From NCBI GenBank assembly GCA_964247295.1, contig CAXTTV010000104.1, positions 1 to 17,068 of the forward strand: DNA of 17,068 nt, in the 5' to 3' direction. This DNA is from CAXTTV01 sp964247295. Lineage in GTDB: Bacteria; Chloroflexota; Ktedonobacteria; Ktedonobacterales; Ktedonobacteraceae. Positions 1 to 7,005 of this stretch are shown in pieces. The translations under genes and the position numbers were made by a program. Position 1 is the stretch's first letter, and each line of letters begins with the position of its first letter. The notes under the pieces were generated by a model. The model saw only the letters and a list, made by a program, of their open reading frames with translations, searched no databases and was not told the DNA's origin.

Positions 1-222
1 TCGCGCCGCTGGGCTGCGGGTCCCAGACGTTTCCGCTTCGTGCGAAGGTGCGTGCATTGCGTCTCCACGGGTCCACACGTGACCCGACCTCCCCCATTCG
101 AGTCTCTCCCTGCACAGGAACACCTTCTTCTTTTCCCAGCAGAGTCGCTTGCGACTCTACTACGAAGCTTGCTTGCTCTCCGGGACGCCGGTTACACATG
201 GCTGACCTGCCTTTATATCGTT
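1..222. other. Non-coding stretch with four small hairpins
   Basis: This is the sequence downstream of mqnA (which runs on the minus strand), up to the window edge. I see no convincing gene. Four short inverted repeats stand out: CTGGG/CCCAG at 9-13 and 22-26, CTTCG/CGAAG at 36-40 and 43-47, CGGGTC/GACCCG at 68-73 and 81-86, and AGAGTCGC/GCGACTCT at 141-148 and 151-158. None is followed by a T-run on the minus strand, so none is a textbook terminator for mqnA. The block may be the end of a structured RNA or of an intergenic repeat that continues outside the window. Confidence 0.4.
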
Positions 223-1143
223 TCAGGCCCAGCGCACATTCTTCCAATCAAAGCGGGGTAGGCTAAGATGAAGAAAGCACCTCAGCCCCTCCTGATCCTC
301 GCTACTGAGGTCGTAGGTCATGTGCTGAAGATAATGGGTGCAGACTCCCGGTTCCAGGCCCAGCGCTGGTGCATAGAATCTATCAATCTCTTGTAGATGC
401 GCCAGGCCGGATTTTTTAGAGTCATGAAGAACCCCCAATATCCCGCTTTTACGAATTTTCTCAATGCGGTCAGCTCGGGCTGCCCAGACTCCAAACACAA
501 AGGGAAGCCCCATCCAATCGGCCCATTCCTGGCTAAGATCAAAGATGCGTGGTCGCCCAATATTCAAAATATCTCTGCGGCGATTAAATTCAATTAAGGC
601 TTGATCTCCAATAATCAGAGCAGCGTCACAGTCGGTAAACATCTTGTCCAGATCAGAAGTCTTCTGGACAAAGCGCGGTCGGATTTTGTAACGATAATCG
701 CATAATACCCTTAAAAGGTTGATCGAAGAGGCGGAATGATCAGTAAGCGCGATCTTTTTGCCGTCAAGCTCCTCCCAGGTGTTGTAACGACTGAAGAGCA
801 GTACGCTCTCAACAGCAGCAGGAGCGCTAATCGAGAAGCCGGGGATCAAAACAAGTTTGTCATAATGTTGGGCGTAGCTATAGCTGGAGATACAGGAAAA
901 ATCAATAGTTCCATTGAGAAGGCAGCGATTAAGATGCGTGGGTACGCCTGTTTCAAGCAGAATGCCTTCATTTTTTCTCTGGTGTAAAAGATCATAGTAG
1001 ACCGGGCGGACATTAAGGTAACTAAAGTATCCCAGGGTGATCTTAGGGTTGATCGGGCGCGGTTCAGGCAGGATCGTAACCGAGGAAGGTTGTGATAAAG
1101 CGACCGCATCCTGTTGTGATGTACTCTTCCACTCAGGTTGCAT
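223..1143 (-). CDS. mqnA: Chorismate dehydratase MqnA (futalosine menaquinone pathway)
   Basis: The 306-residue protein belongs to the MqnA/DUF178 family, which converts chorismate to 3-enolpyruvyl-benzoate, the first step of the futalosine route to menaquinone. The family core starts near residue 35 with LGYFSYLNVRPVYY. Next come a G-x-P-x-x-LN...L.NG.IDFSCISS block (66-87), SVLLFSRY (113-120), the ALTDHSASSINLLR loop (132-145), ALIIGDQAL (175-183) and DLSQEWADWMGLPFVFGVWAAR (202-223), all typical of the periplasmic-binding-protein-like fold. The first 34 residues are a Ser/Gln/Pro-rich extension outside the family core, so the true start could be a later codon. At the ATG used, GGGAG lies about 10 bases upstream. 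No other mqn gene is visible; the other menaquinone genes must be elsewhere. Confidence 0.93.
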   Translation of the reverse strand: MQPEWKSTSQQDAVALSQPSSVTILPEPRPINPKITLGYFSYLNVRPVYYDLLHQRKNEGILLETGVPTHLNRCLLNGTIDFSCISSYSYAQHYDKLVLIPGFSISAPAAVESVLLFSRYNTWEELDGKKIALTDHSASSINLLRVLCDYRYKIRPRFVQKTSDLDKMFTDCDAALIIGDQALIEFNRRRDILNIGRPRIFDLSQEWADWMGLPFVFGVWAARADRIEKIRKSGILGVLHDSKKSGLAHLQEIDRFYAPALGLEPGVCTHYLQHMTYDLSSEDQEGLRCFLHLSLPRFDWKNVRWA

Positions 1144-1148
1144 TGCAG

Positions 1149-1160
1149 ATGGGCTCCCAT
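1149..1160. repeat. Short palindrome at the mqnA translation start
   Basis: ATGGG-CT-CCCAT lies 5 bases upstream of the mqnA ATG and overlaps the only purine-rich candidate ribosome binding site on the minus strand. In mRNA it could form a 5-bp hairpin with a 2-base loop, or act as a DNA operator. The element is too short to be sure. Confidence 0.25.
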
Positions 1161-1323
1161 TAATTAGAGAACGCGAGGAGGAAAACCTTGAGCCGCCTCA
1201 TCCATTTGCGAGAGCAGTCGCGGGCGCGACCAGATGAAGATTCCAGATAGAACTCTGTGAAGACCAGTGCTTCTCTCGTAGGTCTTGGCTGCTGCTTGGG
1301 GCTTTACCTACCTTCTTTTAATT

Positions 1324-1329
1324 AGTATA
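1324..1329 (-). promoter_or_regulatory. Possible -10 box for mqnA
   Basis: On the minus strand TATACT is preceded directly by TG, about 180 bases upstream of the mqnA start. The hexamer 17 bases further upstream (GTTCCC) is a poor -35 match, so this is only a candidate. Confidence 0.25.
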
Positions 1330-1357
1330 CACCTTTAGAACAATTTGGGAACGAATA

Positions 1358-1382
1358 AGTTACACTCTAGCTAAATGTAACT
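1358..1382. promoter_or_regulatory. Operator-like dyad AGTTACA-N11-TGTAACT
   Basis: Two perfect 7-base inverted arms (1358-1364 and 1376-1382) are separated by 11 bases, about one helical turn, centre to centre 18 bases. This spacing suits a dimeric DNA-binding protein. It lies about 30 bases upstream of the candidate mqnA -10 box, where an activator or repressor could act. No regulator is identified. Confidence 0.35.
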
Positions 1383-1831
1383 ACCTGGGTCCTAAGATCG
1401 TATCTCTATCAGTGGAGAACCATTTCTGGTAATACACAGAAATCTGGATAAATGGTCTTTTTGGCAAAAAAATTATGTAAATCTTTTGTATCTTGCGTAT
1501 TCTTGTTTCTACAGTATCGCTTTTTGCTTTTCGCAACGTGTCAATAAAAGATGATCTTGTGTAATAAAAAGAAAAGAAATACAAATGCGGAGGCGAGATG
1601 TAGCGAAAGTCCCGCGATACAGTCTTCAAAAGTGAAGAAACGCCAAGGGGGCACGATTTTTTCCCGAATTACTATAATGTTATGGTAAATAGAACAAGAA
1701 AACAAATGAAGGATTTAAAGAATGTCCTTATTATTTCTAGGCCATAGAAAGTTGAAAAAATTATTTTTTGACGAAAGTCAAGAAATCGCCATAAAACGCG
1801 GAATTTGGGCCTAGCGTGATCAGGGTTCTTG

Positions 1832-1840
1832 TGTTACAAT
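1832..1840 (+). promoter_or_regulatory. Extended -10 promoter candidate (TGTTACAAT)
   Basis: TG-T-TACAAT fits the extended -10 pattern TGnTATAAT with one mismatch. No good -35 box lies 16-18 bases upstream, which extended -10 promoters can tolerate. Transcription from here would give a 5' leader of about 300 bases on the gene at 2148 that includes the hairpin run at 1926-2037. Confidence 0.35.
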
Positions 1841-1925
1841 AGTACACATCTCCTATCCGTTTCTCTGATTTGACATGGGAGTGATACAATTGTTAGGCTC
1901 AGAATATAACAAGGAGCGGTCATCA

Positions 1926-2037
1926 GATAGTCAGTCAGTCTATCGTTTTCTAAATAGAGATCTATTACTTCGTATACAACTCATAGAGAGTTTCTTCAGT
2001 ATAACCCATCAAAAGATTTTATCTGCTAGTCTATGAG
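1926..2037 (+). other. Candidate structured 5' leader with serial hairpins
   Basis: Three nested or adjacent inverted repeats occur in about 110 bases: GATAG/CTATC (1926-1930, 1940-1944), AATAGA/TCTATT (1953-1958, 1961-1966) and CTCATAGA/TCTATGAG (1980-1987, 2030-2037). The last encloses a 42-base interior with its own AGAT/ATCT stem. AT-rich DNA gives such matches by chance, so it is unproven. I recognise no known riboswitch consensus here. Confidence 0.25.
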
Positions 2038-2147
2038 CCGCGAATCTTGTTTATTAAAAAGTTTATTCTAAATAATAGAACAAAGCTAGAACAAAATCCA
2101 GTCATGTCATTATTCTTATTATCACTCCAAGAGAGGACGGTACAGGT

Positions 2148-3128
2148 GTGGATTACAATCGCATGCAGAAGCAGAGAGGCCAGAGGCCTCCTGTGCCGCA
2201 TGGGCGGGTTGACGTTAAGGAAGTATTCGAGGAAAACGAATATGACGAGATGTGGCCCGAGCGGACGCCCAGCAGTGCGTTAAGTTACCAACGCCTGGCG
2301 GATGTAGAGGATAGAGATCGGCCTCGTGGCGATGTGCAGTCGAGCCACGCGGTTACTCGCAGTTTCAGGACCACCACCAATCCCGGTCGGGAGCGGGAGG
2401 TCAACACAGGATATCCTTCGCGTCGTCCAGGTACAACACAGATTCCAGCGGCCTCGCCTTCGGCGAGCCAGATTAGCCGCAAGACAGGGACATATGCAAA
2501 CCTGCCAGCTTCGTCGAGTCAGATCTCGCGTCGCACAGGAACATATAGTTCCGTCTCCCCTAGTGCGAGCCAGATAGGGCGTCGAACCACGACGCAGGTT
2601 CCGGCCTCGCAAGTCAAGGCGCGTACTATAGCGCCCCGGCCCATGGCTCCTCAGAGCGCTCCCTTAGAGAAGAAGCCAAAGCGTCGCTTTAATTCTTTGG
2701 TTTATATTGGTCTGGCGATGCTGGTGATGGTTCTAGGGTGGGTTGTTCTTGCGAATATCGCGAACTGGTGGCATACGACCCAGGATGATATGACCTATGG
2801 TCGTCCACGCACCGCGCATTTTGACGCAGTTGTTGGTCACAATGACTCCGATAAAACTCCCAGCCATTTTATCGCGACTAATGTGAACCGCAAAGTGCAG
2901 ATTATTGAGTTTCCAGGGGGAGATGCTTCCAAGGCCAAAATTTACATTGGCCCAACTTTGATCGGTCCAGATCAGGATCTGGCACCGGTAACGCTTTCCT
3001 TCAAAGATGTCAACAACGATGCCAAACCGGATATGATTGTGAATATTCAGGACGGTCGTTTTGTGTTTATCAACGACAATGGCTCATTCCGTCCATTGAA
3101 ACAAGGGGAACCTGTTCACCTGCCATAG
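2148..3128 (+). CDS. Single-pass membrane protein with 17-residue repeats and FG-GAP-like tail
   Basis: This 326-residue protein starts at GTG; GAGAGGA sits about 10 bases upstream, and an in-frame ATG at 2163 is an alternative. Residues 1-180 are hydrophilic and rich in Ser, Thr, Arg and Pro. They include three tandem 17-residue repeats (104-120, 121-137, 138-154) built on SASQISRRTGTY. A basic KKPKRR patch leads into one membrane segment (about 184-206). The last 120 residues should be outside the cell and contain an FG-GAP/VCBS-type calcium-loop signature, DVNNDAKPDM (287-296), followed by a short beta hairpin (FVFINDNGSF). I do not recognise a named family. A cytoplasmic disordered arm joined to an extracellular propeller-like domain suggests an envelope or scaffold role, which is inference only. 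Confidence 0.8.
   Translation: MDYNRMQKQRGQRPPVPHGRVDVKEVFEENEYDEMWPERTPSSALSYQRLADVEDRDRPRGDVQSSHAVTRSFRTTTNPGREREVNTGYPSRRPGTTQIPAASPSASQISRKTGTYANLPASSSQISRRTGTYSSVSPSASQIGRRTTTQVPASQVKARTIAPRPMAPQSAPLEKKPKRRFNSLVYIGLAMLVMVLGWVVLANIANWWHTTQDDMTYGRPRTAHFDAVVGHNDSDKTPSHFIATNVNRKVQIIEFPGGDASKAKIYIGPTLIGPDQDLAPVTLSFKDVNNDAKPDMIVNIQDGRFVFINDNGSFRPLKQGEPVHLP
2457..2609 (+). repeat. Three tandem 51-bp coding repeats
   Basis: Exactly three 17-codon units lie head to tail inside the membrane protein gene. The protein repeats share the core S-x-SQI-x-R-R/K-T-x-T. The DNA copies have diverged at many third positions, so this is not a recent slippage product; the protein pattern appears to be kept. 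Confidence 0.75.
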
Positions 3129-3202
3129 CTTCTTCCCCTGGCCCCTGACGGTCCTGATTGCCTCTTTGCTCTCATGGAGCTTTGATGTAAAAGACACGTC
3201 AA

Positions 3203-3316
3203 AAGGGGCGGTATCTCTCAGTTCTCTTAGCCTGTCTTTGTAGTCTGGCCTTTGTAGTCAAGTCCATACAGGTAAGATCTCTGGCCTGCTTAGCCAACTG
3301 AGATATACTGCCCCTT
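3203..3316. repeat. 114-nt stem-loop element at a convergent gene junction
   Basis: Left arm 3203-3223 and right arm 3296-3316 pair over 21 positions with one mismatch and one G-T (G-U in RNA) pair. They enclose a 72-base interior with a second stem, CCTGT/ACAGG (3231-3235, 3268-3272), and a direct repeat of TTTGTAGTC. AAAA precedes the left arm, and a T-rich TTGTATTGTTTT tract includes and follows the end of the right arm. It lies between two genes that converge, where a bidirectional terminator would be useful. The large loop is unusual for a terminator, so a MITE-like repeat or small structured RNA is also possible. Confidence 0.5.
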
Positions 3317-3411
3317 GTATTGTTTTCTGGTTTCCTGAAGGATCATCATTTTCCATTGCCCCACTCCCACCCAGGTACCACCTCTGGTATGATCCTCACG
3401 TTCTCTATTGC

Positions 3412-3681
3412 TTAGGCCTCGACCAGTTGCTCCTGCTCGCTGGATTGTGCTCCCGCCATTACTTGTAGCACTGGTACCATTCTGGCCAGTGCCGATCCAT
3501 TCGCAAGCATCGGTTGGCTTACCTTTTTGCTATCAGCACTTTCACTGATGCCTTCTGCCGTCGATTTCGAGGTTGGGCGTAAAGCCAGGATCGCAAATAC
3601 AATCATCCAACCGAGTAGAATTGCCAGTAGCGCCGCCACCAATATTGGTTGCGAAAGAGTCATGGCTGTTGGTATCTCCAT
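3412..3681 (-). CDS. Small single-pass membrane protein, unknown function
   Basis: This 89-residue frame begins with a short polar start, then one strongly hydrophobic segment (about residues 12-32, LVAALLAILLGWMIVFAILAL). A polar Ser/Lys-rich region and an acidic, Gln-rich C-terminus follow. AGAGGA lies about 10 bases upstream of the ATG. A second ATG at residue 7 with GGAG upstream could also serve. I recognise no family. The membrane segment directly after the start and the ribosome binding site argue that it is real, but codon evidence is thin in so short a frame. Confidence 0.5.
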   Translation of the reverse strand: MEIPTAMTLSQPILVAALLAILLGWMIVFAILALRPTSKSTAEGISESADSKKVSQPMLANGSALARMVPVLQVMAGAQSSEQEQLVEA

Positions 3682-3906
3682 TAGGGATTATTCCTCTTTC
3701 CCAGTCTATTGTTTTTCGTTTTTGTTGTGGTATTGCCGAAGTTATAATATTGAGGGCGTGTTGGAGATTACCTCTTTGTAATCAATATCGCCGAATTTAT
3801 TTCTATTACGCATAGTATACGCCCTTTAGTGACAGAAGGGAAAACCTTCCCCGAATAGTCCTATAAGGCGGAGTTAAATATATGAGGATGTTTTTAGCGT
3901 AGCAAC

Positions 3907-3936
3907 ATAAGTATAGTGATATATGTATATACTTAT
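3907..3936. repeat. AT-rich 9-bp inverted repeat
   Basis: ATAAGTATA (3907-3915) pairs perfectly with TATACTTAT (3928-3936) around a 12-base loop. No T-run follows. It could be an operator for the permease gene or for the small minus-strand gene; chance is possible in such AT-rich DNA. Confidence 0.3.
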
Positions 3937-4060
3937 AAACCATATTTGAATTTTGCTTTTTTCTGTGTCTCATCTGACAAAAGAAAATCTGCTATACAAG
4001 GACTTACCAGGGGCTTTCATGCTGTTGGGTTTGTCTTATAAAGTCGATAGAATGATTAGA

Positions 4061-4089
4061 TTTTCATAAGAGTATCCATTTATTACAAT
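4061..4089 (+). promoter_or_regulatory. Sigma-70-type promoter candidate for the permease gene
   Basis: TTTTCA and TACAAT are separated by 17 bases. The first matches four of six -35 consensus bases, the second five of six of the -10 consensus. The predicted transcript would begin about 135 bases before the ATG at 4235. Confidence 0.35.
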
Positions 4090-4234
4090 ACATGTGTACT
4101 GAAGCGGCCTCACAGACGTGATTTCCTATAATTGGTAGGTTTCTTCTTGCTTGTCTTTTAGAAATAAATCTGCCAGAATGACGAGTGATCTCATTTTTTA
4201 TCTTTGTACTTATTCTGCGATTAAGGGGCCTTTT

Positions 4235-5521
4235 ATGGAAAGAGTTCGCTGGGAGCGAGTGCGTGATATCGTTGTTTCGCTGATCGGCATTCTGCTGTTG
4301 CTGTGGGCTGTCTGGTCGGTGATGGGGCAGTTTGTGCATGCGATTGTGCTGCTACTGCTCTCGATGGGTGTGGCATTCTTGCTTACGCCGATGGTGAATA
4401 TGTTTTCACGCTGGATTCCCAGAGTGATTGCGACGATTCTGACTTACTTGTTGGTGCTGGCGGTGCTCTCTTTTCTGAGTTATGAGCTGGTTTTCACGCT
4501 GATTAAACAGGTGCAGACATTTTCCAATACCGTAGTGAATTTCATGACTAGTCTGCCTACCTATTCGACCAATCTGGTGAAACTGCTGGTAGCGAATGGT
4601 ATCCCTCAGGTAAATATTGATACGGCGATTGCTGAGGTCCAGACGACGGCGACGCAGTTCGCGCGCGATACGGTCTCGAATATGTTGGGAATTCTCTTCC
4701 TGTTAAGCGATGCATTTATTAATATCTTTCTGGTGGTAGTGTTGAGCTTCTATCTCACATTGGATGGTCGCCGCATTCGCAATAGTGTGATGAGTATTGT
4801 ACCGCGCCGGGCGGTGCCGCACGCGCTTCTGTTTGAAGACGCCCTGAATCGGGTGGTTGGCAATTATATTCGCGGCCAGTTAACGTTGGCGGTGATTATC
4901 GGAGTGCTTGCCGGAGTAGGTTCGGCGGTGTTTGGTCTGCGAGAGTTTGCGCTGATTATCGGGGTGCTGGCCTTTCTGTTTGAGACGATTCCAATGGTTG
5001 GTCCAGCGATGGCGTCGATCCCGGCCCTGTTGATCTCTTTGCTGCTGCCAGATCCTTTCCCTCGGACATTCGCGATTGCGAGTTACTTTGTGGTTGTCCA
5101 GCTTATTGAGAGCAACATTCTGGGACCAAAGATTGTTGGGCATGCGGTTGGATTGCACCCTGTGGCTTCGATTATGTCTCTACTGGTTTTCGCGCAGTTG
5201 TTTGGGCCGTTTGGGGCACTGTTGGCGACTCCGATTGTAGCGGCTGGTTGGGTGGTGATTGCGAGCATCTACCGCTCACTTCGCGGGGAGTCGCCCGATG
5301 AGATGGTGAATAAGAAGCCAGCTATCCCCTGGATACGTCCTGGTCGCTGGAGCGCCGAGTTTGGGCGTAACGACGCCGGGGTAGGGATGTCAAGAGCGCC
5401 TGAGGTTGTTCATGAGAAGAGTGACGAGAAGGAGCGGAATCTAAAAGAGGCTTTGCCTCAGGCGGCGGGGCCCCATCTTCTGGAGCCTTCTCCGTCTGAG
5501 CGGGCCGATCCCGACAAATAG
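4235..5521 (+). CDS. AI-2E/PerM-family membrane transporter
   Basis: I place the start at the ATG at 4235 because AAGGGG lies 6 bases upstream and the family normally begins with a short basic head before the first helix; the frame stays open 28 codons further back. The 428-residue product has paired N-terminal helices (about 12-52), a third helix (about 64-90), a soluble loop with amphipathic helices, and a C-terminal bundle (about 150-350). The family block ESNILGPKIVGHAVGLHP (292-309) is followed by FGPFGALLATP (323-333). Members are permeases variously linked to autoinducer-2 export, Na+/H+ antiport or small-molecule efflux, so the substrate cannot be named. The last 75 residues are a charged, Pro-rich tail likely in the cytoplasm. 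Confidence 0.9.
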   Translation: MERVRWERVRDIVVSLIGILLLLWAVWSVMGQFVHAIVLLLLSMGVAFLLTPMVNMFSRWIPRVIATILTYLLVLAVLSFLSYELVFTLIKQVQTFSNTVVNFMTSLPTYSTNLVKLLVANGIPQVNIDTAIAEVQTTATQFARDTVSNMLGILFLLSDAFINIFLVVVLSFYLTLDGRRIRNSVMSIVPRRAVPHALLFEDALNRVVGNYIRGQLTLAVIIGVLAGVGSAVFGLREFALIIGVLAFLFETIPMVGPAMASIPALLISLLLPDPFPRTFAIASYFVVVQLIESNILGPKIVGHAVGLHPVASIMSLLVFAQLFGPFGALLATPIVAAGWVVIASIYRSLRGESPDEMVNKKPAIPWIRPGRWSAEFGRNDAGVGMSRAPEVVHEKSDEKERNLKEALPQAAGPHLLEPSPSERADPDK

Positions 5522-5539
5522 GGATCGGATACGGCTCTT
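5505..5539 (+). terminator. Possible terminator overlapping the permease stop codon
   Basis: CCGATCCC (5505-5512) and GGGATCGG (5521-5528) form an 8-bp stem with an 8-base loop that includes the TAG stop. A weak T-stretch (CTCTTTTCT) starts 6 bases later rather than directly at the stem, so efficiency is uncertain. Confidence 0.4.
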
Positions 5540-5563
5540 TTCTGAGATAGTGAGGTGTGGGGC

Positions 5564-6238
5564 TTAGAGGCTTTCCTCATTACCACTGCCAAAGGTTCTG
5601 CGCAGCTCCTCTTCTCCATCCTGGTTGACCAGGGCGAAGAGTTCGTCGTTCGCGATGATCCGCGTCTCTGCATGAGGAATGATAAACTCCTTATTGCGGA
5701 TGATTAAGGCCAGGTTGCAGTTGCGCGGCAGTTGGATTTCGCGCAGTTGTTTGTTCTCAACCTCAGACTCGGCTGAGACACGGATCTCGATGATGCGTAG
5801 CCCGGCGCTTTTCAGGGTCATTAGGGAGACAAAGTGCGGGCTGGGCAGTTCCGCTTCGATCAGCGAGAGGATGGTCTTGGTTGGGCTGACGGCCAGATCG
5901 ATTCCCAGTTGCTGGAAAAGCAGTTCGTTTTTAGGATTGTTGACGCGGGCGATGGTGCGTGGCACATTGAAGCGCTTTTTCGCTACCTGACAAATAACAA
6001 GATTGTCCTCGTCATCTCCGGTTACGGCGATCACTACGTCGGCTCGTGTAACTCCAACCTCTTCCATGGTACGGGCCTCGCAAGCGTCCCCTCTGAGGAC
6101 GGCCTGACCGATCTCCTCCGAAAGGGCCTGGACGCGGGCCTGGGTCTTTTCTAGCAGTAATACTTCGTGCCCTTGCTTGAGCAGACTTTTGGTGAGGTAA
6201 TACCCAATATCCCCACCACCACCGATGATAATATACAT
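5564..6238 (-). CDS. TrkA/KtrA-type potassium uptake regulator with RCK_N and RCK_C domains
   Basis: This 224-residue cytoplasmic protein has an N-terminal Rossmann RCK domain (1-about 125) with the nucleotide motif G7-x-G9-x-x-G12. An acidic residue, E30, at the end of strand 2 suits NAD(H) or adenosine nucleotide binding. A TrkA_C domain covers about 140-205. Family members form rings under TrkH/KtrB-type potassium channels and gate them by nucleotide. GAGGGA lies 5 bases before the ATG. It is the second gene of a two-gene operon, 24 bases after the RCK_N-only partner. No channel subunit gene is in the window. The paired arrangement recalls the ceoB/ceoC pair of actinobacteria. Confidence 0.9.
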   Translation of the reverse strand: MYIIIGGGGDIGYYLTKSLLKQGHEVLLLEKTQARVQALSEEIGQAVLRGDACEARTMEEVGVTRADVVIAVTGDDEDNLVICQVAKKRFNVPRTIARVNNPKNELLFQQLGIDLAVSPTKTILSLIEAELPSPHFVSLMTLKSAGLRIIEIRVSAESEVENKQLREIQLPRNCNLALIIRNKEFIIPHAETRIIANDELFALVNQDGEEELRRTFGSGNEESL

Positions 6239-6262
6239 ACTTTCCCTCTATTGCTCTTCCCG

Positions 6263-6679
6263 CTATTTCACGGACTTTTTTGGTTCAGTAATGGAGTCAA
6301 ACATTAATTGAGCTCCCAGGATGGTCGGGCTGATGGTCTCAAGGCCGAGCTCTCGATAGGTACTTTCACGGATGGGATCATAGATCCGGCAGACGACTTT
6401 CTTGACCTTAAAGATTTCTTTGGCGATCTGGCTTGCCATAATGTTACGATTGTCGCCATTGGTGACGGCTGCGAAGGCATCGGCCTCTTTGATGCCCGCC
6501 TTTTTCAAGACATCTGTATCGACGCCGTTTCCGATGTGCGTCTCGCCTTTGAAACTGGACTCCAGGCGGCGAAATGCATCGCTGCTATAATCTATGACCG
6601 AGACGTGGTGTCCCGCTTTATCCATCATATTTGCCAGGGTCGCTCCAACGCGGCCACAACCCAGGATCACTATGTTCAC
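6263..6679 (-). CDS. RCK_N-only TrkA-type protein
   Basis: This 138-residue protein starts at GTG with a strong AGGAGG 5 bases upstream. It has the Rossmann motif G7-C-G9-R-V-G12 and the strand-2 acidic residue D30, then the ADAFAAVTNGDNRNIMASQIAK stretch typical of RCK_N domains. It ends shortly after the domain, with no RCK_C. It is first in the operon with the full-length RCK protein 24 bases downstream. It probably pairs with that protein in a mixed ring controlling potassium uptake, which is inference. The stop appears natural because no C-terminal domain follows in another frame. Confidence 0.88.
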   Translation of the reverse strand: MNIVILGCGRVGATLANMMDKAGHHVSVIDYSSDAFRRLESSFKGETHIGNGVDTDVLKKAGIKEADAFAAVTNGDNRNIMASQIAKEIFKVKKVVCRIYDPIRESTYRELGLETISPTILGAQLMFDSITEPKKSVK

Positions 6680-6763
6680 GTATGCCTCCTGCCAGTCTTT
6701 CCGCTGACTGACTGTATGCTATCAATGAAAGTGTTTGGGGAGTATCTCCCGTTTGATGGTGGT

Positions 6764-6772
6764 ATTATAGCA
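6764..6772 (-). promoter_or_regulatory. Extended -10 promoter of the trk operon
   Basis: On the minus strand the sequence reads TGC-TATAAT, a perfect extended -10 element. The -35 region is weak, as often seen with extended -10 promoters. It lies about 85 bases upstream of the first trk gene. Confidence 0.55.
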
Positions 6773-6901
6773 CAAGTCCCTGAACAGGTGGAGACGTACT
6801 GAGAGGCCATTTCAAGTTGATGAGTTTGTGAATAGAGTCGCTGGGAGGACGGCGATCTGATCTTTTTTGTAGGCCTTCTGGTTTATAGAGAAGTCCCTTT
6901 T

Positions 6902-6931
6902 GTGGCACTTTCCTTTGTTTATCGCTATAAT
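6902..6931 (+). promoter_or_regulatory. Sigma-70-type promoter of the FemAB gene
   Basis: GTGGCA and a perfect TATAAT (6926-6931) are separated by 18 bases. The -35 matches four of six consensus bases. The start of transcription would be about 70 bases before the ATG at 7006. Confidence 0.5.
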
Positions 6932-7005
6932 GGGCTGACTGGTTATAGACGGAACAAAATTTTTTAATATCTATCTATTTTTATCTGCTGTGAAAGTTGG
7001 TGTTG

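Larger units (their letters stand above)
1144..2147. other. 1-kb AT-rich intergenic region
   Basis: This separates the divergent mqnA gene and the membrane protein gene at 2148. The only long frame (1381-1629, minus) has no recognisable motif and no good ribosome binding site. The region holds a dyad at 1358-1382, a GAAA-capped stem at 1768-1781 (TTGAC/GTCAA), an extended -10 at 1832-1840 and a run of hairpins at 1926-2037; the main ones are listed separately. Its base composition is clearly more AT-rich than the flanking genes. Confidence 0.6.
3682..4234. other. AT-rich intergenic region upstream of the AI-2E-type permease
   Basis: No gene is supported in this 553-base stretch; the minus-strand frame at 4064-4339 overlaps the permease start and has no features of a real protein. 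Two stems are visible: GAAGG/CCTTC with a GAAAA loop (3835-3849), and ATAAGTATA/TATACTTAT (3907-3936). A promoter candidate lies at 4061-4089. Confidence 0.55.
6680..7005. other. Divergent promoter region between the trk pair and femAB
   Basis: This 326-base region serves two divergent genes. One TATAAT box faces each way (6764-6769 minus, 6926-6931 plus). I see no other gene or clear operator. Confidence 0.6.

Noticed and set aside
1381..1629. 82-residue minus-strand frame in the AT-rich intergenic region
   Set aside because: No ribosome binding site, no motif, and composition like the surrounding non-coding DNA.
4064..4339. 91-residue minus-strand frame overlapping the permease start
   Set aside because: It is antisense to the permease gene and rich in His/Gln/Asn as expected from a shadow frame.
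6308..6802. 164-residue plus-strand frame over the RCK_N gene
   Set aside because: Antisense shadow of the RCK_N protein, which carries the Rossmann motif and a strong ribosome binding site.
6903..6918. TGGCAC-N5-TTTG resembling a sigma-54 promoter upstream of FemAB
   Set aside because: The -12 GC dinucleotide is missing at the required spacing, and a normal TATAAT box lies just downstream.
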